Counted from the stretch's first letter, positions 26,101-34,863 are shown. The stretch: DNA of 64,000 nt from Pelagibacter sp052048135 (GCF_052048135.1 NZ_JBNAIM010000002.1:930001-994000); one strand, 5' to 3'. Numbers and translations are program-made. The notes: generated from the sequence alone by a model not told the origin.

Positions 26101-26450
26101 TGACTAAAACAGCTAAAGATTTATTAGAATTCTGGGAAGATCAAATGAAACTTTCTCATACATCTTCAAATTATTTTTTTAGAAAGTCTCCTTCACATTA
26201 TCACATGATGCTTCTAGTTATGCATGCATATAAATATAAAGAGAATTTAACAGTTGAGGAACTAAAGACAAAATTGTTTAAAACATCTCGACCGAAGTCT
26301 GCTTTGATGATTAATGAGGCCTGTGAAAAGGGTTTTTTTTTCTTAGAAAAAACTTCAGGTGATCAAAGAAAAAAACATATCAAACCAAGTGAGTCTTTTA
26401 TTGAAGAGTTTAATAGATATCTAGAAACATTAAAAAATCTTAGCTTCTAA
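26100..26450 (+). CDS. MarR-like winged-helix regulator
   Basis: A 116-aa small protein with a winged helix-turn-helix: helix-turn-helix around residues 54-82 (LTVEELKTKLFKTSRPKSAL, LMINEACEKGFFF) and the wing at about 92-103 (TSGDQRKKHIKPS), which is the D-x-R-x-K pattern of MarR family wings. It begins within the tdm stop, so it is co-translated with the TMAO demethylase. A role as the local regulator of the methylated-amine island is a fair inference. It is shorter than usual for MarR (about 140 aa) and lacks part of the dimerisation helices. Confidence 0.75.
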   Translation: MTKTAKDLLEFWEDQMKLSHTSSNYFFRKSPSHYHMMLLVMHAYKYKENLTVEELKTKLFKTSRPKSALMINEACEKGFFFLEKTSGDQRKKHIKPSESFIEEFNRYLETLKNLSF

Positions 26451-26498
26451 AGAAAAAGCAATTAATTACTTATAAATTTTATATATATAAAAAATTAT

Positions 26499-26534
26499 AT
26501 ATTTACGTCGCACGAAAAATAAAGATGTAAATAT
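26499..26534 (+). promoter_or_regulatory. Inverted repeat covering the start codon of the FAD oxidoreductase
   Basis: ATATTTAC at 26499-26506 is the reverse complement of GTAAATAT at 26527-26534; the second arm contains the first two bases of the ATG at 26533. The 20-base loop carries a locally GC-rich patch (GTCGCACG) and the weak AAAGATG site. In RNA this could mask initiation, though the stem is AT-only and weak. Confidence 0.3.
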
Positions 26535-27858
26535 GTCATTACCGACAAAAGCAAAAGTAGTTATAATTGGTGGAGGGATCCACGGATTAAGCACTGCTTG
26601 GAAATTATCAGAAACTTATAAAAATCCTGGTGACATAGTAGTTTTAGAAAAAAAAGACACTGCTGCTGGAGCAAGCGGAATAGCTTGTGGTGTAGTTAGA
26701 AATAATTACTTCCAACCAGCAATGAGAGAATTAATGGCTCATTCAGTTTCTGTTTGGGAAAGTGATCCAAAAGCATTTAAATACAACCCAGTTGGTTATT
26801 TACAAATTTCACCTGAAGTAATGCATGAAGATGTTGCTAGCATTTATAAACAACAAAAAGCAATTGGATACGAGTCTACATTTATAGAAGGTGAAAAAGA
26901 TTGTGCTAATTATATGAAAGGTATTTTCGATGATTGGCAAGCACAGGGTATTACATCTATTCTTCACGAGAAAAAAGGTGGATATGCATTTAACAAAGAC
27001 TCAATAAAAGCTCTTGAAAATAAATCTACTTCGAATGGTGTTCAGGTTATGAAGGGCGTAAAAGTTACAGGTTTTAAAAGAGGAAGTAATAGTAAAGCAG
27101 TAACAGGTGTAGAAACTGATAAAGGTACAATTGACTGCGAACAAGTAGTTATTGGAGCAGGACCATGGGCAAGAGATTTCTGGAACATGTTGGAATTACC
27201 TAAAACTGCAAACATTAAAGGTAAAGATGGGAAGATGCATGTTACTGATATGTGGACTTACTGGATGTTACAAGAAGGAGTTATAGGAGTAGAGCCAGAT
27301 TTTTTAAAAACAAATGATGGTAAACAACCACCTGTAGTTCACGTTGACTCTACAGCTCCATTATATTCAGATAAAACAAAAAAATTAATTACAGATAAAA
27401 TTTGGGGAATTTATTACAAGCCAGATATTGAAGGTTTAGGTGTTCAGGGTGGAACATCTCCTTACATTGTTAAAAAACATTTTGATGAAGTAAATGTTGA
27501 CCCTTATGGAATTGAGTCACCTGAGTATCAAACAACAGATGCTTTTAGCGAAATGTGGTGTTCAGCTTTAGCACACTGCCAAAAAAGATTTGAGGGAAAA
27601 TCAGATTTATATAGAAAAGGTCCTTCAGGTGGTCTTGGATGTATGACTCCAGACTCATTTCCAATTTTCGATAGATTTTTTGAAAACGTTTATATGATTG
27701 CAGATGCAAATCACGGATATAAAATGATTGGAGTTGGAGAACTTGTGGCAAAAGAAATTCTTGGTACTGAAAGTGATTTATTGAAACCGTTTAGATTCAA
27801 CCGTTACGAGAAGGGAGAACTTCACCCTACTTCGAACAGTCCGTTCCCTTGGAGTTAA
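26533..27858 (+). CDS. FAD-dependent oxidoreductase (DAO family), substrate unknown
   Basis: A 441-aa DAO/SoxB-like flavoprotein. FAD loop VVIIGGGIHGLSTAWKLSE (about 10-28), then VLEKKDTAAGASGIACGVVRNNYF, and a late GGLGCMTPDSFPIFDRF ... ADANHGYKMIGVGELVAKEIL region as expected for amine oxidases/dehydrogenases. It differs from the soxB product in this window and has no delta, alpha or gamma partners beside it. It lies between the tdm/regulator pair and gmaS, so a demethylation or dehydrogenation of a methylated amine (for example dimethylamine or an N-methyl amino acid) is likely. It might also be an MgdA-like subunit. Substrate is inferred only. Confidence 0.85.
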   Translation: MSLPTKAKVVIIGGGIHGLSTAWKLSETYKNPGDIVVLEKKDTAAGASGIACGVVRNNYFQPAMRELMAHSVSVWESDPKAFKYNPVGYLQISPEVMHEDVASIYKQQKAIGYESTFIEGEKDCANYMKGIFDDWQAQGITSILHEKKGGYAFNKDSIKALENKSTSNGVQVMKGVKVTGFKRGSNSKAVTGVETDKGTIDCEQVVIGAGPWARDFWNMLELPKTANIKGKDGKMHVTDMWTYWMLQEGVIGVEPDFLKTNDGKQPPVVHVDSTAPLYSDKTKKLITDKIWGIYYKPDIEGLGVQGGTSPYIVKKHFDEVNVDPYGIESPEYQTTDAFSEMWCSALAHCQKRFEGKSDLYRKGPSGGLGCMTPDSFPIFDRFFENVYMIADANHGYKMIGVGELVAKEILGTESDLLKPFRFNRYEKGELHPTSNSPFPWS

Positions 27859-27925
27859 ACTTCAAGCCTAGACACAAATAAAATTTTCAGCTACGTTTGA
27901 ATAAATATAATTCATTGAGGGGAAA

Positions 27926-29395
27926 ATGACTGATCTAGAAAAACACGTTAACCGTCCGGGAAGAGACAAATTAGTAAAAAAAGTTAGAGAAAAAATTAAT
28001 GAGTTAGGAATAACTTATATTTATTACCAATTTATTTCTGTAACAGGTAGAGTTGTTGGAAAAGGAATTCCAGCAGATCACTGGGAAAGAACTGCAGAAA
28101 AGGGTTTTCAATTAGTTTATGGAGCAACAGCAAACTTATTTTTAGATCGTCATAATAATTACATTGGATACGGGCCAGAAGCCATGGAACTAGTTGGTAT
28201 CCCTGATCCAGAAACTTTTTGCCAATTACCTTGGGATAAAAGAGTTGGAAGAGTATTTGTAACATGTTTTAGAAATAGAGAAGAAAGACAAAATCCAGGT
28301 GGACATTTAACTTCTGACTGTAGAGGTAATTTAAGAATTTTCATGGAAGAATTTGAAAAAAAACATGGACTTGAATTAAGAGTTGGAACAGAGCCTGAAA
28401 TGATGTGGCTTACAAAAAATGAAGATGGAACTCCTACTGGAAAAGGTTTTTCTAAACCTTTCTGTTATCACATTGATCAATTTGAATCTTTAAGACCCGT
28501 TTTTATGAAAGTTATTGAGTATTCAAAAGCTATGGGTTTAGATATGATTCAAGGTGACCATGAAGATGCTCCAGGTCAATTAGAGTTAAACTGGACTTAC
28601 GATAATGTTTTAAGAAACGCTGATAGATTATCAACTTATAGACAAATTTGTGCACAAGTTGCAAGAGAACATAACTTAATTGCATGTTTTATGACTAAAC
28701 CTTTTATGGGTGTGTCAGCGAGTGGCTGTCATACTAATATGTCTTTATGGAAAGGTGGAAAAGTCAAAACTAACAAACTTGGACATAAAACATTACCTGC
28801 TGTTGAAGAGGTATTTGGTTATGTTGAAGGTGGAACAAATACTTTTATGCCTGACACAAAAGATATGCAATTACCAGGTAAAATAGGATTACAATCAATT
28901 GCTGGTATAATGGAACACTTACCAGCACTTACAGCTTTAGGTTCTTCGACTGTTAACTCTTATAGAAGATTATGGGATCAAGGGTTTTGGGCGCCTGTTT
29001 ACGCTGACTGGGGTTATCAAAATAGAACTTGTGGATTAAGGGTTTCCGCTCCAGGAAGATTTGAATACAGATCAGTAGACTCTATGCATAATCCTTATTT
29101 ATTAGGTGCAGCTTTATTAAAAGCTTGTGACCATGGAATAAGTAATAAAATGAAACCAGCAGATCCAGAATCTAGAAATATTTATGAAGCTCAAAAAGCA
29201 GGTAAAGATGTTAAAAAACTTCCTTTAAGTTTAGGTGAAGCTTTAGAAAGACTATCAGAGGATGAAGTGATCAAATCTGCAATGCCTGACGAGATGTATA
29301 AAGTTTTTCACTGGTATAAAAATGATGAGTGGGAAAGATTTTTAGGAGCAACAACTCAATGGGATCTAGATACATATTTAGATTGCTTACCATAA
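27926..29395 (+). CDS. gmaS: Gamma-glutamylmethylamide synthetase GmaS (type III glutamine synthetase family)
   Basis: A 489-aa glutamine synthetase-fold ligase joining methylamine to glutamate with ATP. Seen: GTEPEMMWL (metal-binding E of the catalytic domain), GDHEDAPGQLELNW, SASGCHTNMSLW, and RVSAPGRFEYRSVDSMHNPYLLGAALL. The immediately following mgsABC genes are the N-methylglutamate synthase, so the GmaS role is preferred over glutamine formation. Good ribosome site (TTGAGGGGAAA). Cytoplasmic; first step of the N-methylglutamate pathway. Confidence 0.93.
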   Translation: MTDLEKHVNRPGRDKLVKKVREKINELGITYIYYQFISVTGRVVGKGIPADHWERTAEKGFQLVYGATANLFLDRHNNYIGYGPEAMELVGIPDPETFCQLPWDKRVGRVFVTCFRNREERQNPGGHLTSDCRGNLRIFMEEFEKKHGLELRVGTEPEMMWLTKNEDGTPTGKGFSKPFCYHIDQFESLRPVFMKVIEYSKAMGLDMIQGDHEDAPGQLELNWTYDNVLRNADRLSTYRQICAQVAREHNLIACFMTKPFMGVSASGCHTNMSLWKGGKVKTNKLGHKTLPAVEEVFGYVEGGTNTFMPDTKDMQLPGKIGLQSIAGIMEHLPALTALGSSTVNSYRRLWDQGFWAPVYADWGYQNRTCGLRVSAPGRFEYRSVDSMHNPYLLGAALLKACDHGISNKMKPADPESRNIYEAQKAGKDVKKLPLSLGEALERLSEDEVIKSAMPDEMYKVFHWYKNDEWERFLGATTQWDLDTYLDCLP

Positions 29396-29418
29396 TAATT
29401 ACATAGAGAGGAAAGTAT

Positions 29419-30363
29419 ATGTGCGGAATAGCAGGATTAATTCATAGAGGAAAATCTTCAAAAGTTGGTCATGAGCTTCAAGGAATGTTACAAGCTTTAA
29501 AGCATAGAGGTGAGGATTCTACAGGTTACGCTTTATATGGAGATACCGATGGAAAAAATTTCATTATGAGATTCAAAGTTGGTGAAAACGTTGGTGAGGG
29601 AAGCACTTCGGTTGCTGAGGATATTTCTGTTTATGATGAAAGAAAAAAAACAGTAGATAGTTACCTTAGTGAAATGGGAGCAAAAATTATCAAAGAAGAG
29701 AGAATTCTTCCATATTCTCTAAGATATGAAATTGAATACAATAAAAAAGATTTATTGGAATTTTCACAAAAAATTGAAAGTATTCCTGGCGTTGAAATTC
29801 TTTCTATGGGTAAATCATTAGAGGTAATAAAAGATCTTGGAAATGCTAAGATGGTTTGTGATAGATACAATTTAGATAAAGTTGTTGGCACACATGCAAT
29901 TGGTCATGCTAGAATGGCGACAGAATCTGGTGTAGATATTAAATCAGCTCACCCTTTTTGGGGTTACCCTTTTAGCGATGTTTCAGTTGTTCACAATGGT
30001 CAGTTAACAAATTATTGGAATAATAGAAGGGCATTAGAAAATAAAGGAATGCGTTTTATGTCTGAATGCGATTCAGAGCTAATTGCAGTTTATTTAGCTG
30101 AAAAAATGAGAGATGGAGCTTCTTTAGAAGAAGGTATGAAAGAGTCTCTTACAGGTTTAGATGGTGTTTTTACTTATTTTGTTGCTACTAAAGACTCATT
30201 AGGTATGGCAAAAGATACAATGGCTGCAAAGCCTTTAGTTCTTTATGAGTCAGATGATTTAGTTGCAATGGGCTCAGAAGAAATAGCTATAAGATCAATT
30301 TTACCACAAGAAATTGATACTTATGATCCATTCGATGGAGAGGTAAAAGTATGGCAAATATAA
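29419..30363 (+). CDS. mgsA: N-methylglutamate synthase subunit A (class II glutamine amidotransferase)
   Basis: A 314-aa Ntn-type amidotransferase: Cys2 after Met is the nucleophile (MCGIAGLIHRGKSS), with HRGEDSTGYALYG and VVHNGQLTNYWNNRR following as family marks. It supplies the amine transfer from gamma-glutamylmethylamide in the MgsABC complex (or glxB-type glutamate synthase-like complex). RBS AGAGAGGAAAG. Its last 13 bases overlap the start of mgsB. Confidence 0.92.
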   Translation: MCGIAGLIHRGKSSKVGHELQGMLQALKHRGEDSTGYALYGDTDGKNFIMRFKVGENVGEGSTSVAEDISVYDERKKTVDSYLSEMGAKIIKEERILPYSLRYEIEYNKKDLLEFSQKIESIPGVEILSMGKSLEVIKDLGNAKMVCDRYNLDKVVGTHAIGHARMATESGVDIKSAHPFWGYPFSDVSVVHNGQLTNYWNNRRALENKGMRFMSECDSELIAVYLAEKMRDGASLEEGMKESLTGLDGVFTYFVATKDSLGMAKDTMAAKPLVLYESDDLVAMGSEEIAIRSILPQEIDTYDPFDGEVKVWQI

Positions 30364-31205
30364 AAAACGTTACAAAAAAAACTAAAGCCCAAGCGATGGG
30401 TATGCATACAGAGGTTTTAACAGGAAGAACTCAACAAAAGTTTTTTAACCCTGATGAAGCTGAAAATTTTTATTACTTTGGAACTTATGATGTAGACTTT
30501 AATAAGAGAACTGATCTTGATGTTAAAGATATGACTGCAGCGGAAGCAAATAAAGAAATAGACAATTTAATGAGTCAAGGTTTTGGGACTATAGTAATCA
30601 AAAATCCTCAAGGTAAACATAGTTTGGGAGTTGGTATTTTAAATAAACTAAATTTAATTTTTGAGGGAAGTTTAGGATACTTTGGAATGGGATCATGTGA
30701 TGGACCGATAGTAAGAATAAATGGTCGAGTTGGCTGGTCTTGTGCTGAAAATTTAATGGCTGGTAAAGTAGTTATTGAAAAAAATGCAGGATCATGTTTT
30801 GGAGCGGCCATTAGAGGTGGAGATTTAATTTGTAAAGGAAGTGTCGGTGCTAGAACTGGGATTGATATGAAAGGTGGAACCATTATTATTGGTGGGGACG
30901 CTGGAGCATTTACTGGTTTTATGATGCAAAGAGGAAGAATAATTATTTTAGGTGATGTTGGAATAAACCTAGGTGACTCAATGTATGATGGGACAATTTT
31001 CGTAGGTGGAGAAATTGGCTCTTATGGTAGTGATGCTGTAGACGCTGAATTAACAAAAAGTGACCAAGATTGGTTAAAAAGAAAATTAAAAGTTGCTGAA
31101 ATTGGTGAAAATTTTGACGTCAGTAAAATGAAAAAAATTGTAGCTGGTAAAAAATTATGGAACTACGATAACTTAGAACCTACTGAGAAAAAAGGAGCAA
31201 TTTAA
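30351..31205 (+). CDS. mgsB: N-methylglutamate synthase subunit B (GXGXG domain)
   Basis: A 284-aa protein with the beta-helix GXGXG fold of glutamate synthase C-terminal domains. Repeats with glycine pattern are visible from about 110 to 230: GMGSCDGPIVRINGRVG, GAAIRGGDLICKGSVGAR, GTIIIGGDAGAFTG, IIILGDVGINLGDS, GTIFVGGEIGSYG. No catalytic residues of its own; it bridges the amidotransferase and FMN subunits. Overlaps mgsA by 13 bases and shares the TTTAATG junction with mgsC, so the three are tightly coupled. Confidence 0.92.
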   Translation: MANIKNVTKKTKAQAMGMHTEVLTGRTQQKFFNPDEAENFYYFGTYDVDFNKRTDLDVKDMTAAEANKEIDNLMSQGFGTIVIKNPQGKHSLGVGILNKLNLIFEGSLGYFGMGSCDGPIVRINGRVGWSCAENLMAGKVVIEKNAGSCFGAAIRGGDLICKGSVGARTGIDMKGGTIIIGGDAGAFTGFMMQRGRIIILGDVGINLGDSMYDGTIFVGGEIGSYGSDAVDAELTKSDQDWLKRKLKVAEIGENFDVSKMKKIVAGKKLWNYDNLEPTEKKGAI

Positions 31206-32623
31206 TGCCAAAGAAAAAAAATAAAAAAAATGGTAAACTAAAAAGCAACGGTAATGTTGGTGGTAAAGCTGATGTCCACTTAAGTAATAAGGGTGGAAGA
31301 AATAAGAGTCTTTTAGGGTATAATGCAATTTTTACACCAGAAGTAATTGATGACATTCACATAAAATCTCAATTAGGCAGATACAGAATGCGTGGAATGG
31401 CATTAATGAAAAAAATTCCAACATTTGATGATTTAGTTTTCTTACCTGGAACACTTACTAGATTTGTAATTGAAGGTTACAGAGAAAAATGTGAAACTAA
31501 AACTGTAATCGGTCCGAGATGTGAAAATCCAATTGAATTAGATATTCCTGTTTATATTACCGGTATGAGTTTTGGAGCTTTATCATATGAAGCTAAAACT
31601 GCTCTTGCAAGAGGTGCAACAATGGCAGGAAGTGCAACATGCTCAGGTGAAGGTGGAATGATACCTGATGAAAGAAGATATTCAGAAAAATGGTTCTATC
31701 AATGTATTCAATCAAGATATGGTTTTAACCCACATCATGCACAACTTGCTGATGGAATAGAAGTTTTTATTGGACAAGGGCAAAAAGTAGGAATGGGTGG
31801 TCACTTAATGGGTCAGAAAGTTACTGACCAAGTTGCTGAAATGAGATCGTTACCTTCTGGAATTGACCAAAGATCTCCAGCTCGACATCCTGACTGGCTA
31901 GGTCCTGATGATTTAGCTTTAAAAGTTGAAGAGCTAAGACAATTAACAAAAAATAAAGTTCCAATTCAATTAAAATTAGGTGCATCAAAAGTTTATGATG
32001 ATGTTCGTATGGCTGCAAAATGTGATCCAGATTCAATTTACCTTGATGGTATGGAAGGATCAACAGGAGCTGGCCCACACATAGCTGCTGCAAACACAGG
32101 TATTCCTGGAATAGCAGCAATTAGAGAAGCTCGAAGAGCTTTAGATGATGTAGGTAAAACTGGAAAAGTTACTTTAATTTATGCTGGTGGTGTTAGAGAT
32201 GGTGCTGATATGGCAAAAGCTTTAGCTTTAGGTGCTGATGCGATTGCAATCGGAACAGGTTCTATGATTGCACTTAACTGTAATAAAGACATTCCAGAAG
32301 CAAATTTTGAAAAAGAAATGGGTGTAAAAGCAGGTGAATGTTACCATTGTCATACTGGTAGATGTCCAGTTGGTGTTGCAACACAAGATCCTAAACTAAG
32401 AGCTAGATTAAATCCTGATGATGCTGCCTTAAGAGTTTATAACTATCTTCATTCAATGACGCTTGAAGCTCAATTATTAGCTAGAGCATGTGGTAAAACA
32501 AATATTCATTCTCTAGAGCCTGAAGATTTAGCAGCATTAACTTCTGAAGCTTCAGCATTGGCTAAAGTGCCTTTAGCGGGAACTAATTATACCGTGGGAG
32601 TAGACAACTTTCATAAAATTTAG
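31205..32623 (+). CDS. mgsC: N-methylglutamate synthase subunit C (FMN-binding glutamate synthase-like)
   Basis: A 472-aa glutamate synthase central/FMN-domain protein. Seen: ITGMSFGALSYEAKTALARGA, SGEGGMIPDERRYS, LKLGASKVYDDVRMAAKCDPDSIYLDGMEGSTGA segments (in parts), and a 3Fe-4S cysteine motif CYHCHTGRCPVGVATQDP near residue 377. Forms N-methylglutamate from the gamma-glutamyl methylamide donor. The N-terminus has a peculiar lysine-rich tail (MPKKKNKKNGKLKSNGN) also found at the start of the next gene. Short gap of 8 bases to that gene. Confidence 0.93.
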   Translation: MPKKKNKKNGKLKSNGNVGGKADVHLSNKGGRNKSLLGYNAIFTPEVIDDIHIKSQLGRYRMRGMALMKKIPTFDDLVFLPGTLTRFVIEGYREKCETKTVIGPRCENPIELDIPVYITGMSFGALSYEAKTALARGATMAGSATCSGEGGMIPDERRYSEKWFYQCIQSRYGFNPHHAQLADGIEVFIGQGQKVGMGGHLMGQKVTDQVAEMRSLPSGIDQRSPARHPDWLGPDDLALKVEELRQLTKNKVPIQLKLGASKVYDDVRMAAKCDPDSIYLDGMEGSTGAGPHIAAANTGIPGIAAIREARRALDDVGKTGKVTLIYAGGVRDGADMAKALALGADAIAIGTGSMIALNCNKDIPEANFEKEMGVKAGECYHCHTGRCPVGVATQDPKLRARLNPDDAALRVYNYLHSMTLEAQLLARACGKTNIHSLEPEDLAALTSEASALAKVPLAGTNYTVGVDNFHKI

Positions 32624-32631
32624 AGGTAAAT

Positions 32632-33048
32632 ATGGCTAAGAAAAAAAATAAAAAGAAAATTTCAAAATCAGTTGTTGTAAAAGACCAGCAGCTAGGAAAG
32701 AAAAAAGAAACAGCTAGAGAAAAAATGATTGGTCAGTCTATTGGTTATAGATATGATGTTAATCTTCTTCCAGACTACAGTAAGTTAACTCCTTTTCTAA
32801 AAAAATATATTGAAGCAATGGGATGGGATGATTTAAATTGGTTAGAAGATGTTCATATGGGATATGAAGAAGGTAGACCAGCTGTATTTTGTAGAAATGC
32901 AAATGGCTGGGTTACAATTCCTAAATCAATTAAGCTACCAAATAACCAACAAGATAGAGACATGATAGCAAGAGAACTTCTGGTAAAATTTCAGATGTCT
33001 CCAAAGCATCCTCTTGTTGATTTAAAAAAAGCATACCTAAAATTTTAA
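32632..33048 (+). CDS. Unknown 138-aa protein in methylamine operon
   Basis: Not recognised. N-terminus is basic (MAKKKNKKKISKSVVVKDQQ), the rest is a compact soluble domain with aromatic and acidic patches (YIEAMGWDDLNWLEDVHMGYEE; RPAVFCRNANGWVTIPKS). One cysteine (FCRNAN). No signal or membrane segment. Eight bases after mgsC with a good RBS (TAGAGGTAAAT), so it is most likely part of the gmaS-mgsABC operon and may be an accessory to the complex. Downstream is a short terminator-like hairpin. Confidence 0.8.
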   Translation: MAKKKNKKKISKSVVVKDQQLGKKKETAREKMIGQSIGYRYDVNLLPDYSKLTPFLKKYIEAMGWDDLNWLEDVHMGYEEGRPAVFCRNANGWVTIPKSIKLPNNQQDRDMIARELLVKFQMSPKHPLVDLKKAYLKF

Positions 33049-33054
33049 TTACTC

Positions 33055-33076
33055 AATCAAAAGTTGATTTTTTTTT
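33055..33076 (+). terminator. Probable terminator after the gmaS-mgs operon
   Basis: AATCAA (33055-33060), loop AAG, TTGATT (33064-33069), then a run of T to about 33076. The stem is short and AT-rich, so it is a weak terminator, but the T tract directly follows. It separates the mgs operon from amt. Confidence 0.55.
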
Positions 33077-33172
33077 CAAAAATATTGTAGTTACTAGGTT
33101 TTATTAGATTGTTTCATTTGTCACACCCTCTGAAATTTTATAGGGTTTCTTAAACTAATATGGAGAGAGAAT

Positions 33173-34573
33173 ATGACTGATCAGTTAGGTGCTCTTACAA
33201 CCATATTTACAGAATTTTACTACTGGGTAACGGTAGTATTGATGTTTTTAATTCACGTCGGTTTCTGTATGTATGAAGTTGGAGCTTCTCGATACAAACA
33301 TCACCAACATACTCTTATGAAAAATACAATGTTGATACCATTGGTAACAGTAACGTGGTTTTTATTTGGTTGGTGGATTTATTGGGCTTTCCCAACAGGA
33401 CCGGGATTAGCACCATCAATAATGAATGAAAGTACGGCTCTAATTACAGATGATTCTGCATTTAGTGCTACTTGGTATAAAGCAACAAGTGATTTAATGG
33501 CTGTAAACTTAGGAGACCACATTTCAGGGGTTTTCTGGGCTGCATTCCTTTTATTCTCTTGGACAGCTGCTTCCATCGTTTCAGGAGCAATCATTGAAAG
33601 AATTACAACTTTTGCATTTGGAATTTTAGCAATTGCAATCGGTTCAGTGTTCTGGACAATCGATGCTGCTTGGGGATGGCACTTTGACGGCTGGATGCTT
33701 AAACTATTAGGATATCATGATGCTTATGCATCAGGAGTAATTCACGCGATTGCGGGTGGATTTGCTTTAGGTGTTCTTATGGTTTTAGGACCAAGAATTG
33801 GAAAATTTTCATCTAGCGGTGAACCAAGAAACATTGGACCAAGAAATCCTTGGTTAGTTACAGTTGGATTATTTTTAATTTATACTGGTTTCTGGGGCTT
33901 CTACGCAGCGTGTAATATACCAATCTTTGATCTTGGACCCGAATACGGTATGGAAGGCATAAGTTATTGGACAGCTACGAACATATACGTAACCCCTACT
34001 ACGCTTAGTGGTATTACTTTTAACTTCTTGATGTCATTATCAGGAGGATTATTAGCTGGATATTGGATTGCTAAAGGTGATCCTTTCTGGACATACTCTA
34101 GTGGACTAGCAGGTATCATATGTGCTTCAGCTGGAAATGATTTATATCATCCAATTCAAGCAATGATCATAGGTATGATCGGTGTTGTGATTTCATACAA
34201 ACTACATTACTGGGTTGAGCGTAAGTTCAAAATTGATGATGCAGTTGGTGCAGTTGCAGTACATGGTTATGCTGGATTTATTGGTCTAGTAATTTGTGGT
34301 TTTGTTCTAAATGGCTATCCATCATCTGGTTACAGTGTTGGCGCTATGTGGGACGGAACAACTTATGCTACAATTAACCCATTAGGACAGTTCTTAGGAG
34401 CATTAATAATGTTCGTAGTTCTTGGACTAATACCAGGTTATGTCATAGCTAAAATACTTCATGGAATGGGTAAACTAAGAATCCCACGTGAAGTTGAGAT
34501 AGCTGGACTTGACTATGAAATGATGGAATCTGCTAAAAAAGATGAAAGAGCAGTTTCATCCGCAACCAGGTAA
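33173..34573 (+). CDS. amt: Ammonium transporter Amt
   Basis: A 466-aa inner-membrane protein with about 11 or 12 hydrophobic segments. The twin pore histidines are present: His191 in VIHAIAGGFALG and His364 in VAVHGYAGFIGLV. N-terminal YYWVTVVLMFLIHVGFCMYEVGASR fits the Amt/Rh fold. Imports ammonium, possibly also methylammonium given the neighbours. It follows a 124-base gap and is followed 12 bases later by a tiny membrane gene, then a strong terminator. Confidence 0.92.
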   Translation: MTDQLGALTTIFTEFYYWVTVVLMFLIHVGFCMYEVGASRYKHHQHTLMKNTMLIPLVTVTWFLFGWWIYWAFPTGPGLAPSIMNESTALITDDSAFSATWYKATSDLMAVNLGDHISGVFWAAFLLFSWTAASIVSGAIIERITTFAFGILAIAIGSVFWTIDAAWGWHFDGWMLKLLGYHDAYASGVIHAIAGGFALGVLMVLGPRIGKFSSSGEPRNIGPRNPWLVTVGLFLIYTGFWGFYAACNIPIFDLGPEYGMEGISYWTATNIYVTPTTLSGITFNFLMSLSGGLLAGYWIAKGDPFWTYSSGLAGIICASAGNDLYHPIQAMIIGMIGVVISYKLHYWVERKFKIDDAVGAVAVHGYAGFIGLVICGFVLNGYPSSGYSVGAMWDGTTYATINPLGQFLGALIMFVVLGLIPGYVIAKILHGMGKLRIPREVEIAGLDYEMMESAKKDERAVSSATR

Positions 34574-34585
34574 AGGAGATAAAAT

Positions 34586-34816
34586 ATGGCTACAGTTACA
34601 AACTGGATCGATCACCTAAATAAACCTGCAGAAGAAGTTGCAGGTGCTATTTATCCTGGTGCTGGTTCAAGTGAAACACTACTAGTTATCCTTGGTTTTG
34701 TTTTATGGATAGGCTGGCATGTTTTAACTGCGAGATCTGAAAGTGAAGAGCTTGAAAGATTATCGAGAAAGAGACATGGAGCTAATGACCATAGAAGCAA
34801 TATTGCTGAGTGGTAA
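34586..34816 (+). CDS. Small single-pass membrane protein cotranscribed with amt
   Basis: A 76-aa protein with one membrane segment (about residues 29-45, ETLLVILGFVLWIGWHVL) and a charged, probably cytoplasmic tail (ARSESEELERLSRKRHG). Preceded by AAAGGAGATAAA, a strong ribosome site. Lies 12 bases after amt and ends just before a terminator, so it is in one transcript with amt. Family unknown. Confidence 0.8.
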   Translation: MATVTNWIDHLNKPAEEVAGAIYPGAGSSETLLVILGFVLWIGWHVLTARSESEELERLSRKRHGANDHRSNIAEW

Positions 34817-34833
34817 TTAAAAAATAAAAATTT

Positions 34834-34863
34834 GGGCGCCACTTAATTGTGGTGCCCTTTTTT
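34834..34863 (+). terminator. Rho-independent terminator after the amt operon
   Basis: Nine-base stem GGGCGCCAC (34834-34842) with GTGGTGCCC (34849-34857), one G-T wobble, loop TTAATT, then six T (34858-34863). It is the clearest forward terminator in the window and ends the amt transcript. Confidence 0.93.
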
